NCBI GenBank assembly: GCA_020635725.1
Contig: JACJZF010000002.1
Coordinates: 248,001-312,000, forward strand
Direction: 5' to 3'
DNA length: 64,000 bases
Source of the DNA: Flavobacteriales bacterium
Lineage (GTDB): Bacteria; Bacteroidota; Bacteroidia; Flavobacteriales_F; PHOS-HE28
Positions 43,351 through 52,162 of this stretch are shown here, piece after piece (within the stretch, counting starts at the first letter, position 1; every line of letters begins with the position of its first letter). Both the position numbers and the translations under genes were made by a program. Below the pieces are notes generated by a model that saw only the letters and a program-made list of their open reading frames with translations, made no database searches and was not told where the DNA came from.

Positions 43351-44991
43351 ATGGCAGGAGGAAATCTGTCGCCCAGGCAGAAGATGATCAACATGATGTA
43401 CCTCGTGTTGACCGCGCTGCTGGCGATGAACGTTTCGAAGGAGATCCTGGACAGCTTCATCACCGTGAACAACGGCCTGGAGAACACCAAGCTGTCCTTG
43501 AACGACAAGATGACGGCGCAGTACGCCAGCTTCGAGTCCTTCGCGAGCGAGAACGCGGCCAAGTACGGTGCCGCGTGGAACGAGGCGAAGAAGATCAAGG
43601 CCGCGGGCGCTGAGCTCATCGCCTATGTGGACTCGATCAAGGCGAACGCCATCATCCAGGCCGAAGGCTGGCCGCGCGACAGCGTGGTGCTGGGCGACGG
43701 CCGCATCGTGGACCTCGCGAAGGTGACCAAGAAGGACAGCCATGATGAGCTGACCAACATGCTCGTCGGTGGAGAGCCCGCGACCCCGAAAGAGGGGCCG
43801 ATGACCGCGAAGGAGCTCCACCAGAAGCTGGAGGCCTTCCGGGAATTGGTGAAGAACAGCCGCCCGGACGATAAGGAGCTGGCCGCCGCCATGGACCGGG
43901 TGTTCAACTTCGAGGACCGCAAGGATGCCTCGGGAACCATGAACAACTGGGAGAGCATCAACTTCTACCACGTGCCGCTGGCCGCGGGCATCACCATCCT
44001 GAGCAAGATCCAGGCGGATGTGCGCAACGCCGAGGGCGAGGTGGTGAAGAAGATGATGGACGCGGTGGAAGGCAAGAGCTTCAAGTTCAACAAGCTCACG
44101 ACCATCGTGAAGCCGCTGAGCAGCTATGTCACCGTTGGAAGCAAGTACCAGGCGGAGATCTTCCTCGGCGCGTATGACGATCAGAACGCTCCCGAGGTGT
44201 ACATCGCCGGCCCTGGCGCCACCGTGGACACCGTGGCGAAGAAAATCAACGGCGAGGCCATCAAGCTGCCCATGAATGGCGCGAAGGCGATGCTCGAACG
44301 GGTGGCAGGCGGTGCTGGACTTCAGACCGTGCGTGGCATCATCAAGTTCAAGCCGGTCGGCGGGGAGGAAACCGTAGAGGTCTTCGAGACCACCTACGAA
44401 GTGGCCCAGCCCAACCTGGTGGTGAGCCCCACGAAGATGAATGTCTTCTACCGCGGGGTGGACAACCCGGTCAGCATCAGCGTGTCGGGCTACAGCGACA
44501 AGGACATCCGCCCGAGCATGAGCAATGGCACCCTGGCCAAGACCGGCGAGGGCTGGGTGGTGCGCCCAGGCAAGGACAGCGAGGCCTCGATCAGCGCCGC
44601 GGTGACCAATCCCGACGGCTCCAGCAAGACCATGACGGGCATGAAGTTCCGCGTGAAGAACGTGCCGAACCCGACGCCCTACTTCGGGGGCAAGAGCGTG
44701 AACGACGAGACGATCAAGAAGGCCGAGCTCACCGCAGCAGCGGGCGTGATCGCCAAGATGATCGATTTCGAGTTCGACCTGAAGTTCGAGGTGGTGGAGT
44801 TCAAGGTCACCATGATCGTGGGCGGCACGCCCATCGAGAAGCTGACCAAGGGCCCCGCGGTCTCGGGCGACATGAAGGAGATGTTCCAGAAGGCCAAGCC
44901 AGGCCAGAAGATCTACATCGAGGGCATCAAGGCCCGTGGTCCGGACGGCACCGTACGGAACCTGGGCTCGCTCTCGTTCAAGGTGGTGTAA
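43351..44991 (+). CDS. gldM: T9SS/gliding motor protein GldM
   Basis: 546 residues. The single N-terminal membrane helix with the family signature NLSPRQKMINMMYLVLTALL and AMNVSKEILDSF is followed by a long helical stretch and periplasmic Ig-like domains (LVVSPTKMNVFYRGVDNPVS). The C-terminal domain contains FDLKFEVVEFKVTMIVGG and contacts the GldKN ring. It forms the shaft turned by GldL. A second, divergent full-length GldM lies at 47950. Confidence 0.97.
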   Translation: MAGGNLSPRQKMINMMYLVLTALLAMNVSKEILDSFITVNNGLENTKLSLNDKMTAQYASFESFASENAAKYGAAWNEAKKIKAAGAELIAYVDSIKANAIIQAEGWPRDSVVLGDGRIVDLAKVTKKDSHDELTNMLVGGEPATPKEGPMTAKELHQKLEAFRELVKNSRPDDKELAAAMDRVFNFEDRKDASGTMNNWESINFYHVPLAAGITILSKIQADVRNAEGEVVKKMMDAVEGKSFKFNKLTTIVKPLSSYVTVGSKYQAEIFLGAYDDQNAPEVYIAGPGATVDTVAKKINGEAIKLPMNGAKAMLERVAGGAGLQTVRGIIKFKPVGGEETVEVFETTYEVAQPNLVVSPTKMNVFYRGVDNPVSISVSGYSDKDIRPSMSNGTLAKTGEGWVVRPGKDSEASISAAVTNPDGSSKTMTGMKFRVKNVPNPTPYFGGKSVNDETIKKAELTAAAGVIAKMIDFEFDLKFEVVEFKVTMIVGGTPIEKLTKGPAVSGDMKEMFQKAKPGQKIYIEGIKARGPDGTVRNLGSLSFKVV

Positions 44992-45009
44992 CCAGAAACG
45001 AATACCACG

Positions 45010-45876
45010 ATGAGGAACCTGAAAGGACTGTTGATGCCGCTGGCCGCCCTGGCCATGGCCTTCTGCGCGGCCCCTGCGGCCGAGGCGCAGGTGCCGACCG
45101 TGCTCGATGGCGCCTACATCAAGGAGCACACCCGCACCCAGCGCGTGGTGCCCTACACGCACATCCGCGAGGCGGATGTGATGTGGGCACGGCGCGTGTG
45201 GCGCACGATCGACCTGCGCGAGAAGCTCAACCACCCGTTGTACTTCCCCACCGAGCCGATCAACGACCGCAAGAGCCTCTTCGATGTGATCCGCCAAGGC
45301 CTCATGGTCGATGGCAGCATCACGGCCTACGACCCCGGTCCGCTGCTCACCGATGACGAGTTCCGCAAGCCCCTGCTCCGGCAGCAGCTCGAGGACATGT
45401 TCACCCGGATGGATACCCAGTACACCGAGGACCTCACCACCGGCGACATGATGATGGTGGTGCAGCCGATCAACCTGGAGAGCCGCGACATCAAGATGTA
45501 CCGGCTCAAGGAGGATTGGATCTTCGACAAGCAGCGCAGCACGATGGACATCCGCATCATCGGCATAGCGCCCATGAAGGAGATTCGCGGCGAGGATGGC
45601 GAGGTGCGCGGCTACGCGCCGCTCTTCTGGCTCTACTATCCGGAGTGCCGCTACGTGTTCGCGAACTGGGATGTGTACAACCGGGAGAACGACGCCGAGC
45701 GGCGCAGCTTCGAGAGCATCTTCTGGAAGCGGCAGTTCAGCAGCTACATCACCAAGTGGAGCAACGTGTACGACCGCCAGATCAACCAGTATAAGACCGG
45801 CCTCGATGCCCTGCTGGAGGGTGAGGAGATCAAGCAGGCGCTGTTCGAGTTCGAGCACGACCTCTGGAACTTCTGA
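45010..45876 (+). CDS. gldN: T9SS/gliding motility protein GldN (PorN)
   Basis: 288 residues with a signal peptide (LMPLAALAMAFCAAPAAEAQ). The mature protein has the GldN patterns HIREADVMWARRVWRTIDLR, NHPLYFPTEP, SLFDVIRQGL, and near the end WLYYPECRYVFANWDVYN with FESIFWKRQFSSYI. It joins GldK in the outer-membrane-associated periplasmic ring. Last gene of the core operon, 18 bp after gldM, with a strong terminator 20 bp after its stop. Confidence 0.96.
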   Translation: MRNLKGLLMPLAALAMAFCAAPAAEAQVPTVLDGAYIKEHTRTQRVVPYTHIREADVMWARRVWRTIDLREKLNHPLYFPTEPINDRKSLFDVIRQGLMVDGSITAYDPGPLLTDDEFRKPLLRQQLEDMFTRMDTQYTEDLTTGDMMMVVQPINLESRDIKMYRLKEDWIFDKQRSTMDIRIIGIAPMKEIRGEDGEVRGYAPLFWLYYPECRYVFANWDVYNRENDAERRSFESIFWKRQFSSYITKWSNVYDRQINQYKTGLDALLEGEEIKQALFEFEHDLWNF

Positions 45877-45895
45877 CGACTCCCTGAAACATGCA

Positions 45896-45928
45896 CGAAG
45901 CCCCGCCCCGCGGGGCTTCGTTATTTTC
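45896..45928 (+). terminator. Rho-independent terminator after gldN
   Basis: CGAAGCCCCG / CGGGGCTTCG, 10-bp perfect stem with a 5-nt loop, followed by TTATTTTC. Ends the porP-gldKLMN operon. Confidence 0.85.
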
Positions 45929-45948
45929 GCGCCCCTTTTCCGCATGCC

Positions 45949-47877
45949 ATGATCACCGTCCAAGGCCTCACCCTGCATTTCGGCCAACGGCCCATGTTCG
46001 ATGCCGTCTCCTTCTTCATCGGGAGCGATGACCGCATCGGGCTGGTGGGGCGCAACGGTGCGGGCAAGAGCACCTTGCTGAAGATCATGGCCGGCAAGCA
46101 GGCGTTCGACGGAGGGCATATCGGCAAGCCGCGCGAGCTCACCATCGGCTACCTGCCGCAGGAGATGGCCCACAACTTGGAGCTCACCCCGTGGCAAGTG
46201 GCCGAGCTGGCATTCGCAGAGGCACGCACGCTCAACGAGAGCATCGAGCGGATCACCACCGACCTGGAGAAGTGCACCAACGACGAGGAGGCGATGGAAC
46301 TGGCCACGCTCCTGGCCCATGCGCATGAGCGCCTCAATGCCATCGGCGCCTCGGACCACGACATGCAGGTGGAGCGCATGCTCAAGGGCATCGGTTTCGT
46401 GGGCGAGGACATGCACCGGCTTATGAAGGAACTCAGCGGAGGATGGCGCATGCGCGCCGAGCTCGCCCGCATCCTGCTCATGCAGCCGGACCTCCTCCTC
46501 CTCGATGAGCCCACCAACCACCTCGACCTCCCTGCGATCCAATGGCTGGAGGATCTGTTGCGCACCTATCCGTCGGCCTTGGTGCTGATCAGCCACGACA
46601 AGACCTTCCTCGACCGGCTCACCACGCGCACCATCGAGGTGGTCGGCGGCAAGCTCATCGACCGCAAGGCGTCGTGGAGCAAGTTCGTGGAGCTGCGTAA
46701 GGTGGAGCGCGAGCAACAGGCCTCAGCGGCGAAGGACCAGCAGAAGTACATCGAGCAGACGCAGGAGCTGATCAACAAGTACCGCGCGAAGGCCAGCAAG
46801 GCCGCCTTCGCGCAGAGCCTCATCACCAAGCTCGAGAAGCTGGACCGCATCGAAGTGGAGGATGAGGACCTGCGCAAGATGCTCGTGAAGTTCCCGCCGG
46901 CACCGCATAGCGGCAAGCTCGTGTGCGAGGTGAAGGATGTGAGCAAGGCCTACGGCGCCAAGCGCATCTTCAGCCACGCCGAGCTCACCATCGCCAAGGG
47001 CGAGCACCTGGCCCTGGTAGGCGCGAACGGCACCGGGAAATCGACGCTCGTGCGTATGATCATGGGCGAGGAGCCCTATGAGGGCGAGATCCGCATGGGG
47101 CACAATGTGATCGTGGGCTATTACGCCCAGGACATGCCCGAGCGCATGACCCCGCAGCGCACCGTGATCGAGACCGCCGAGGATGCCGCCAGCGACGACA
47201 ACCGGCCACGCGTGCGCGCGATGCTCGGCGCCTTCATGTTCAGTGGCGATGACGTGGACAAGAAGGTGAAGGTGCTCAGCGGCGGTGAGCGCGCGCGCCT
47301 GGCGCTCTGCTGCATGCTGCTGAAGCCGCTCAACTTCCTTATCCTCGATGAGCCCACGCACCACCTCGATATCCAGAGCAAGGATGTGCTGAAGGAGGCA
47401 TTGAAGAGCTACGACGGCACCTTCCTGCTGGTGAGCCACGACCGTGACTTCCTGACTGGGCTCACGAACCGACTACTTGAGCTCGATGAGCATCGCATCC
47501 GCGATCAGCACATGGATATCCTGGAGCTGATCGAGAAGCGCAAGGCCCTGCAGGGCGCTGATATCGGCAAGAGCAGCGCCGCGCAGCCGAAGACGAAGGC
47601 GGAGAAAGCGGACAAGAGCGATCAAGCTGAGCGCCGTGAACGCGACAAGGAACGCAAGCGCCTTCAAGGCGCCGTAGCGCGGTTGGAAAAGCAGCTCGCC
47701 GAGCTGGAGGCGGAGGAGAAGCGACTCCAAGCCGAAGTGATGCGGAATGGCGCGCCGCCCGCCGAGGTGGAGAAGGGATATGCCAGCATGGGGGAAGTGG
47801 CGCAACGCATCGCCGCGACCATGAAGGAGTGGGAGTCCGCCTCGGTACGGCTCGAAGAGCTTGGCGAGGAAGCCTGA
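45949..47877 (+). CDS. ABC-F family ATPase
   Basis: 642 residues, two ATP-binding cassettes and no membrane segments. Walker A motifs are GRNGAGKSTLLKI and GANGTGKSTLVRM. ABC signature motifs are LSGGWRMRAELARI and LSGGERARLALC; Walker B regions LLLLDEPTNHLDLPA and FLILDEPTHHLDI. The inter-domain linker (residues about 235-310) and a charged C-terminal coiled coil (EAEEKRLQAEVMR) match the Uup/YfmR group. ABC-F proteins act on stalled or antibiotic-bound ribosomes, not in transport. It begins 21 bp after the gldN terminator; functional relation to the Gld genes is not evident. Confidence 0.95.
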   Translation: MITVQGLTLHFGQRPMFDAVSFFIGSDDRIGLVGRNGAGKSTLLKIMAGKQAFDGGHIGKPRELTIGYLPQEMAHNLELTPWQVAELAFAEARTLNESIERITTDLEKCTNDEEAMELATLLAHAHERLNAIGASDHDMQVERMLKGIGFVGEDMHRLMKELSGGWRMRAELARILLMQPDLLLLDEPTNHLDLPAIQWLEDLLRTYPSALVLISHDKTFLDRLTTRTIEVVGGKLIDRKASWSKFVELRKVEREQQASAAKDQQKYIEQTQELINKYRAKASKAAFAQSLITKLEKLDRIEVEDEDLRKMLVKFPPAPHSGKLVCEVKDVSKAYGAKRIFSHAELTIAKGEHLALVGANGTGKSTLVRMIMGEEPYEGEIRMGHNVIVGYYAQDMPERMTPQRTVIETAEDAASDDNRPRVRAMLGAFMFSGDDVDKKVKVLSGGERARLALCCMLLKPLNFLILDEPTHHLDIQSKDVLKEALKSYDGTFLLVSHDRDFLTGLTNRLLELDEHRIRDQHMDILELIEKRKALQGADIGKSSAAQPKTKAEKADKSDQAERRERDKERKRLQGAVARLEKQLAELEAEEKRLQAEVMRNGAPPAEVEKGYASMGEVAQRIAATMKEWESASVRLEELGEEA

Positions 47878-47949
47878 TCGTTACGTGTAGCGAGCAATGG
47901 CATTGATGAGTCGATGGTGCATGGCGCATCATCGCAAACATCAACAGCC

Positions 47950-49566
47950 ATGGCAAGCTCGAACCTGCCCCCGCGGCAGAAGATGATCAACATGATGTAC
48001 CTCGTGCTCACCGCGATCCTCGCGTTGAACGTGAGCAAGGAGGTGCTCGATGCCTTCGCTAACCTGGATGCCGATCTGGTGCGCAGCGAACGCGCGCACG
48101 AGCAGCGGAGCCGGGTCGAGAACAGCACCTTCGCCGACATGGCGCTGCGCTTCCCGGACAAGTTCGCGGCTAAGCAGCGCGAGGCGCTGCGCGTGAAGGC
48201 GATGGCCGATTCGATCGTGGAACATCTCGAACGCATCAAGGCGGCCACAATCGCGGAGGCCGATGGCGTGGAGTTGGACCATGTGCGGGGCAAGGACGCC
48301 GATGGACGTGACACGCTGCGCGCATTATTGCTGCTGGAAAAGAAGGATGATCGGGACGTGCTCACCCATGCGCTCGTGGGCGATGAGCCCGGCGAACCGC
48401 GCAAGGGACCGGGTTCCGCCTACGAGATCCGTACCCGGATCACCGCGTTCCGCGATAGCCTGAAGGTCCTGGCAGGAGAGAAGGGACAAGCCTTGTCCGC
48501 CTCGTTGGATGCGCTCTTCGACTTCAGCGACCGCCGTGATGCCAGCGGGACCCTGAACAACTGGGAGAGCATCAGCTTCTATGACGTGCCGCTCGCAGCG
48601 GGCGTGGCCACCTTGAGCAAACTGCAGGCTGATGTGCGCGCCGCGGAGAATGACATGGTGAAATGGCTCTACCGGCAATGCGAGATCGAGGATTACCATA
48701 TGGGCCAACTCACCAGCGCCGTGATCCCGCAGAGTAGCTTGGTCATGCTCGGCGATTCGTTCCGCGCCGATGTATTCATGGCCGCCTATGATCCGCGGAA
48801 CAAGGCCGAAGTGCTGGTGGATGGCGTGGGTCCGCTGGCGCAAGGCGACGACGGGAAGGGGAAATTGCGCGTGAAGACCAGCGCGGTCGGTGAACACACG
48901 CTGAACGGCCGTATCCGCTTCGATGGTCCGAAAGGCATCGAGGAGATTCCCTATTCGACCACCTATCAGGTGATGGCGCCGCTGCTCGTGGCGTCACCCA
49001 TGAAGATGAACGTGCTCTACCGGGGAGTGGAAAACCCAATCGACCTGAGCGTGCCTGGTGTCCCGGCCGAGCGGATCCAGGCCACGATCAGCACTGGACG
49101 GATTACCAGGAGCGGTCAAGGCTGGATGGCCACCGGCATGACGGACAGCAAGGCCGAGGTGTACGCGACCGTGACCATGACCGATGGCAGCACGCGGAGA
49201 ATAGGTCCAGTGGTCTTCAGGGTGAAGAACCTACCGCCGCCCTCCGCGTTCCTGCGGGATAAGGGATCTGCGGATAGCCGTATACCCATGCGGGAGCTTG
49301 CAGCTGCGGATGGCATCAGCGTAAAGACGAACACCGATTTCGGCGATATTTGGGTCGCCAAGAGCTTCACGTTCACCTTCCAGCGTGGATCCACCGCTCC
49401 GGTGGTGCATGACTGCGCAGGCAAGCAGTTCAGTGCTGCGATCAAGCAGGTGCTCGAGCGGGTGAGGCCAGGCGATAGGATCTACATCGATCAGATTCGC
49501 GCGCAACTGGCCAATGGCCAAGGCCCCGTGGTCCCATTGGCTGCGATATCGCTGCGTGTACAATGA
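47950..49566 (+). CDS. Second GldM-family protein (GldM paralogue)
   Basis: 538 residues from the ATG at 47950. The N-terminal signature PPRQKMINMMYLVLTAILAL is nearly identical to GldM of the core operon, including the NVSKEVLDAF extension, and the overall domain plan is the same (LLVASPMKMNVLYRGVENPI; RSGQGWMATGM; RVKNLPPPSAFL). Outside the membrane helix the sequences differ widely (periplasmic helical part, charged RSERAHEQRSRVEN). There is no accompanying gldL, gldK or gldN. It follows the ABC-F gene by 72 bp. It could form homodimeric or mixed shafts with GldL, or tune T9SS/gliding motors; this is inference. Confidence 0.92.
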   Translation: MASSNLPPRQKMINMMYLVLTAILALNVSKEVLDAFANLDADLVRSERAHEQRSRVENSTFADMALRFPDKFAAKQREALRVKAMADSIVEHLERIKAATIAEADGVELDHVRGKDADGRDTLRALLLLEKKDDRDVLTHALVGDEPGEPRKGPGSAYEIRTRITAFRDSLKVLAGEKGQALSASLDALFDFSDRRDASGTLNNWESISFYDVPLAAGVATLSKLQADVRAAENDMVKWLYRQCEIEDYHMGQLTSAVIPQSSLVMLGDSFRADVFMAAYDPRNKAEVLVDGVGPLAQGDDGKGKLRVKTSAVGEHTLNGRIRFDGPKGIEEIPYSTTYQVMAPLLVASPMKMNVLYRGVENPIDLSVPGVPAERIQATISTGRITRSGQGWMATGMTDSKAEVYATVTMTDGSTRRIGPVVFRVKNLPPPSAFLRDKGSADSRIPMRELAAADGISVKTNTDFGDIWVAKSFTFTFQRGSTAPVVHDCAGKQFSAAIKQVLERVRPGDRIYIDQIRAQLANGQGPVVPLAAISLRVQ

Positions 49567-49600
49567 TTTGTTGTCCTTCCGGTTATCCGCGCTATATTTG
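49567..49600 (+). promoter_or_regulatory. Promoter of the initiator tRNA gene
   Basis: TTTG at 49567-49570 and a further TTG at 49571-49573, 19-22 bp before TATATTTG (49593-49600), a perfect -7 element. It ends 8 bp before the mature tRNA 5' end. Confidence 0.75.
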
Positions 49601-49608
49601 CACCCCAT

Positions 49609-49681
49609 TGCGGGGTGGAGCAGATGGTAGCTCGTCGGGCTCATAACCCGAAGGCCGTAGGTTCGAGTCCTACCCCCGCTA
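49609..49681 (+). tRNA. Initiator tRNA-fMet (CAT)
   Basis: A 73-nt tRNA. The acceptor stem is unpaired at position 1-72 (T-T), a hallmark of bacterial initiators. The anticodon stem has three consecutive G-C pairs (CGGG-CTCATAA-CCCG) with anticodon CAT. T-arm GTAGG TTCGAGT CCTAC; the 3' CCA is not encoded. Most of the sequence matches E. coli tRNA-fMet. Confidence 0.97.
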
Positions 49682-49686
49682 CGAAG

Positions 49687-49717
49687 AAGGCCCGGTTCAA
49701 GCCGGGCCTTCACTTTT
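49687..49717 (+). terminator. Rho-independent terminator of the tRNA gene
   Basis: AAGGCCCGG / CCGGGCCTT, 9-bp perfect stem with 6-nt loop (TTCAAG), followed by CACTTTT. It starts 6 bp after the tRNA. Confidence 0.88.
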
Positions 49718-49760
49718 CCGGTCGTTCGTCATCAACCAAGAGGTCGATCTTCGCGAAGCC

Positions 49761-50636
49761 ATGGCGCACAAGGCCGGATACGTAAACATCATAGGCGAGC
49801 CCAACGTGGGGAAGAGCACCTTGCTGAACGCCCTGCTGGGCGAACAGTTGGTGATCACCAATCCGAAGGCACAGACCACGCGGCACCGTATCCTGGGCAT
49901 TCTCAACGGCGATGACTATCAGTTGGTGCTCAGCGATACGCCGGGCATCCTTGATCCCCAATACCGCATGCAGGAACGCATGATGAGCGCGGTGGATGAG
50001 GCACTCATCGACGCCGATACGCTCATCGTGCTTGTGGAAGTGGGGCAGAAGCCGGAGCGTTCCGAGAACGTGCTGCGGCGCGCGCGTCGGTTCGAAGGCC
50101 CCAAGGTGCTCCTCGTGAATAAGGTGGATGCCGTGCCGCAGGAAGACGTGCTGCCGGCCTTGGAGCTCTGGCAGGCAGCCTTGCCCGAGGCCAAGGTGGT
50201 GCCCCTGAGCGCGCTTCATGGACTGAACGTGGAGGAGCTGAAGGCCTATCTCATCGCGCAGCTGCCCGAACACCCCGCGTACTTCCCGAAGGATGAGCTG
50301 AGCGATCGCAGCATGCGCTTCTTCGTGAGCGAGATGATCCGCGAGAAGATGCTGTCGCTCTACAAGCAGGAAATCCCTTACAGCGCGCAGGTCGTGGTGA
50401 ACAGCTTCGAGGAGAGCGAGGCGATCGTGCGCATCCAGGCCGATGTGATCGTGATGCGTGAAGGCCAGAAGGGCATCGTGATCGGCGAAGGTGGGAAGGC
50501 GCTGCGGAGGCTCGGCACGGAGGCAAGGCATGCCATTGAGCGCTTCGTGGACAACAAGGTCTTCCTGGACCTGAAGGTGAAGGTGGATCCAGACTGGCGT
50601 GAGGACGACCGGAAATTGAAGGGTTATGGATACTGA
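49761..50636 (+). CDS. era: GTPase Era
   Basis: 291 residues. The G domain has G1 GEPNVGKSTLLNAL, the switch TTRHRI, G3 DTPGILDP and G4 NKVD (LLVNKVDAV). The C-terminal KH domain contains GQKGIVIGEGGKALRRLGTEA and binds the 3' end of 16S rRNA. It assists 30S maturation near the membrane. der follows 121 bp downstream, an order common in Bacteroidota. Confidence 0.97.
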   Translation: MAHKAGYVNIIGEPNVGKSTLLNALLGEQLVITNPKAQTTRHRILGILNGDDYQLVLSDTPGILDPQYRMQERMMSAVDEALIDADTLIVLVEVGQKPERSENVLRRARRFEGPKVLLVNKVDAVPQEDVLPALELWQAALPEAKVVPLSALHGLNVEELKAYLIAQLPEHPAYFPKDELSDRSMRFFVSEMIREKMLSLYKQEIPYSAQVVVNSFEESEAIVRIQADVIVMREGQKGIVIGEGGKALRRLGTEARHAIERFVDNKVFLDLKVKVDPDWREDDRKLKGYGY

Positions 50637-50757
50637 AGTGGAAAGGTGGGTTGAGAAGCGACATGCGGCAGGTGCGGCTGCCGGACAATCTCGAGCCCGG
50701 GCGCGCGTCAGGCATCAACTCCCAACTGGCCAACTCTCAACTTGCTTCTGAACAGGA

Positions 50758-52062
50758 ATGGGAAACATCGTCGCGATCGTAGGCCGCCCGAACGTGGGCA
50801 AGAGCACGCTCTTCAACCGCTTGATCGAGCGGCGCGAGGCCATCACGGACCCCACGGCCGGCACCACGCGTGACCGGCACTACGGCAAAGCCGAATGGAA
50901 CGGCATCACCTTCAGTGTGATTGATACCGGGGGATACATCAGCGGCACCGACGATGCCTTTGAAGGTGAGATCCGGAAGCAGGTGAAGCTGGCCATTGAC
51001 GAGTCGGATTCCATCCTATTCATGGTGGATGTGAACGGCGGCGTCACCGGTGCCGATGAGGCCATCGCCGAGATGCTGCGCAAATCGAAGAAGCCCGTGC
51101 TGCTCGTGGCGAACAAGGTGGACACGAACGATCGGCAGTACCTCACCGCCGATTTCTATGCGCTCGGCCTTGGCGAGGTGCACGCCATCGCCGCGGCAAG
51201 CGGGGCGGGCACAGGCGATCTGCTCGATGAGCTCCTGAAGACCTTCCGCAAGCCCAGCGAGGACCCCGAGCCGGACATCCCGAAGCTCGCCATCGTGGGC
51301 CGACCTAATGTGGGAAAGTCCTCTTTGGTGAACGCGCTGCTCGGCAAGGAGCAGAGCATTGTCACGCCCGTTGCGGGCACCACCCGCGATCCCATCAACA
51401 CGCGCTGGAACGTCTTCGGCCACGACCTGGTGCTGCTGGATACCGCCGGCATCCGCAAGAAGTCGAAGGTGGATGAGGACATCGAGTTCTACAGCGTGAT
51501 GCGGTCCATCCGTGCCATCGAGGAGAGCGATGTGTGCCTGCTCATGCTCGACGCGCGCGAGGCCATGCAGCAGCAGGACCTGCACATCCTCTCCATCATC
51601 CAGAAGAACGGCAAGGGCCTGGTGGTGGTGGTGAACAAGTGGGATCTGGTGGAGAAGGAAACCAACACCATGAAGGCCTTCGAGGCTGAGGTGAAGCAGC
51701 GCATGGAGCCTTTCACCGATGTGCCCGTGGTGTTCACGAGCGTGCTGGAGAAGCAGCGCATCCTGAAGGTGATGGAGGTGGCCATGAAGGTGTTCGAGGA
51801 CCGCAAACGCCGCATCCCCACGCGCAAGCTGAACGATACGCTGCTGCCTGATATCGAGCGCCAGCCGCCGCCCATGTACAAGGCGAAGACGGTCACCATC
51901 AAGTTCATCCAGCAGCTGCCCACGCACGTGCCCACCTTCGTGTTCTTCTGCAACCTGCCGCAGTACATCAAGCCCAGTTACGAGCGTTACCTGGAGAACC
52001 GCCTGCGCGAGCACTGGTGCTTCACCGGCGTGCCCATCCGGCTGTTCTTCCGGAAGAAGTGA
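50758..52062 (+). CDS. der: Ribosome biogenesis GTPase Der (EngA)
   Basis: 434 residues with tandem G domains: GRPNVGKSTLFNRLIERR (residue 8) with DTGGY and NKVD, and GRPNVGKSSLVNALLGKEQ (near 182) with DTAGIRKKSK and NKWDLVEKE. A C-terminal KH-like domain ends VPIRLFFRKK. Functions in 50S subunit assembly. An AGGA lies 3 bp before the ATG, one of the few Shine-Dalgarno-like sequences here. Confidence 0.97.
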   Translation: MGNIVAIVGRPNVGKSTLFNRLIERREAITDPTAGTTRDRHYGKAEWNGITFSVIDTGGYISGTDDAFEGEIRKQVKLAIDESDSILFMVDVNGGVTGADEAIAEMLRKSKKPVLLVANKVDTNDRQYLTADFYALGLGEVHAIAAASGAGTGDLLDELLKTFRKPSEDPEPDIPKLAIVGRPNVGKSSLVNALLGKEQSIVTPVAGTTRDPINTRWNVFGHDLVLLDTAGIRKKSKVDEDIEFYSVMRSIRAIEESDVCLLMLDAREAMQQQDLHILSIIQKNGKGLVVVVNKWDLVEKETNTMKAFEAEVKQRMEPFTDVPVVFTSVLEKQRILKVMEVAMKVFEDRKRRIPTRKLNDTLLPDIERQPPPMYKAKTVTIKFIQQLPTHVPTFVFFCNLPQYIKPSYERYLENRLREHWCFTGVPIRLFFRKK

Positions 52063-52080
52063 GGCGTACGACTTCGCTCC

Positions 52081-52131
52081 TCCGTCGATAGGGCGGCCTG
52101 TCCGTCGAAAGGCTGGGTACGTATCGACGGA
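52081..52131. repeat. Inverted repeat TCCGTCGATA...TATCGACGGA after der
   Basis: Arms at 52081-52090 and 52122-52131 are perfect complements. A partial third copy (TCCGTCGA) lies at 52101-52108. It could be a hairpin at the end of the der transcript. Confidence 0.45.
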
Positions 52132-52162
52132 AGGCCTAGCTTCATGCATCCATTCCACCAGC

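Noticed and set aside
43285..46716. 1143-codon open frame antisense to gldLMN and the ABC-F gene
   Set aside because: Composition is His/Leu/Val/Ala-rich without domain features. It mirrors the codon bias of the four well-identified genes on the other strand.
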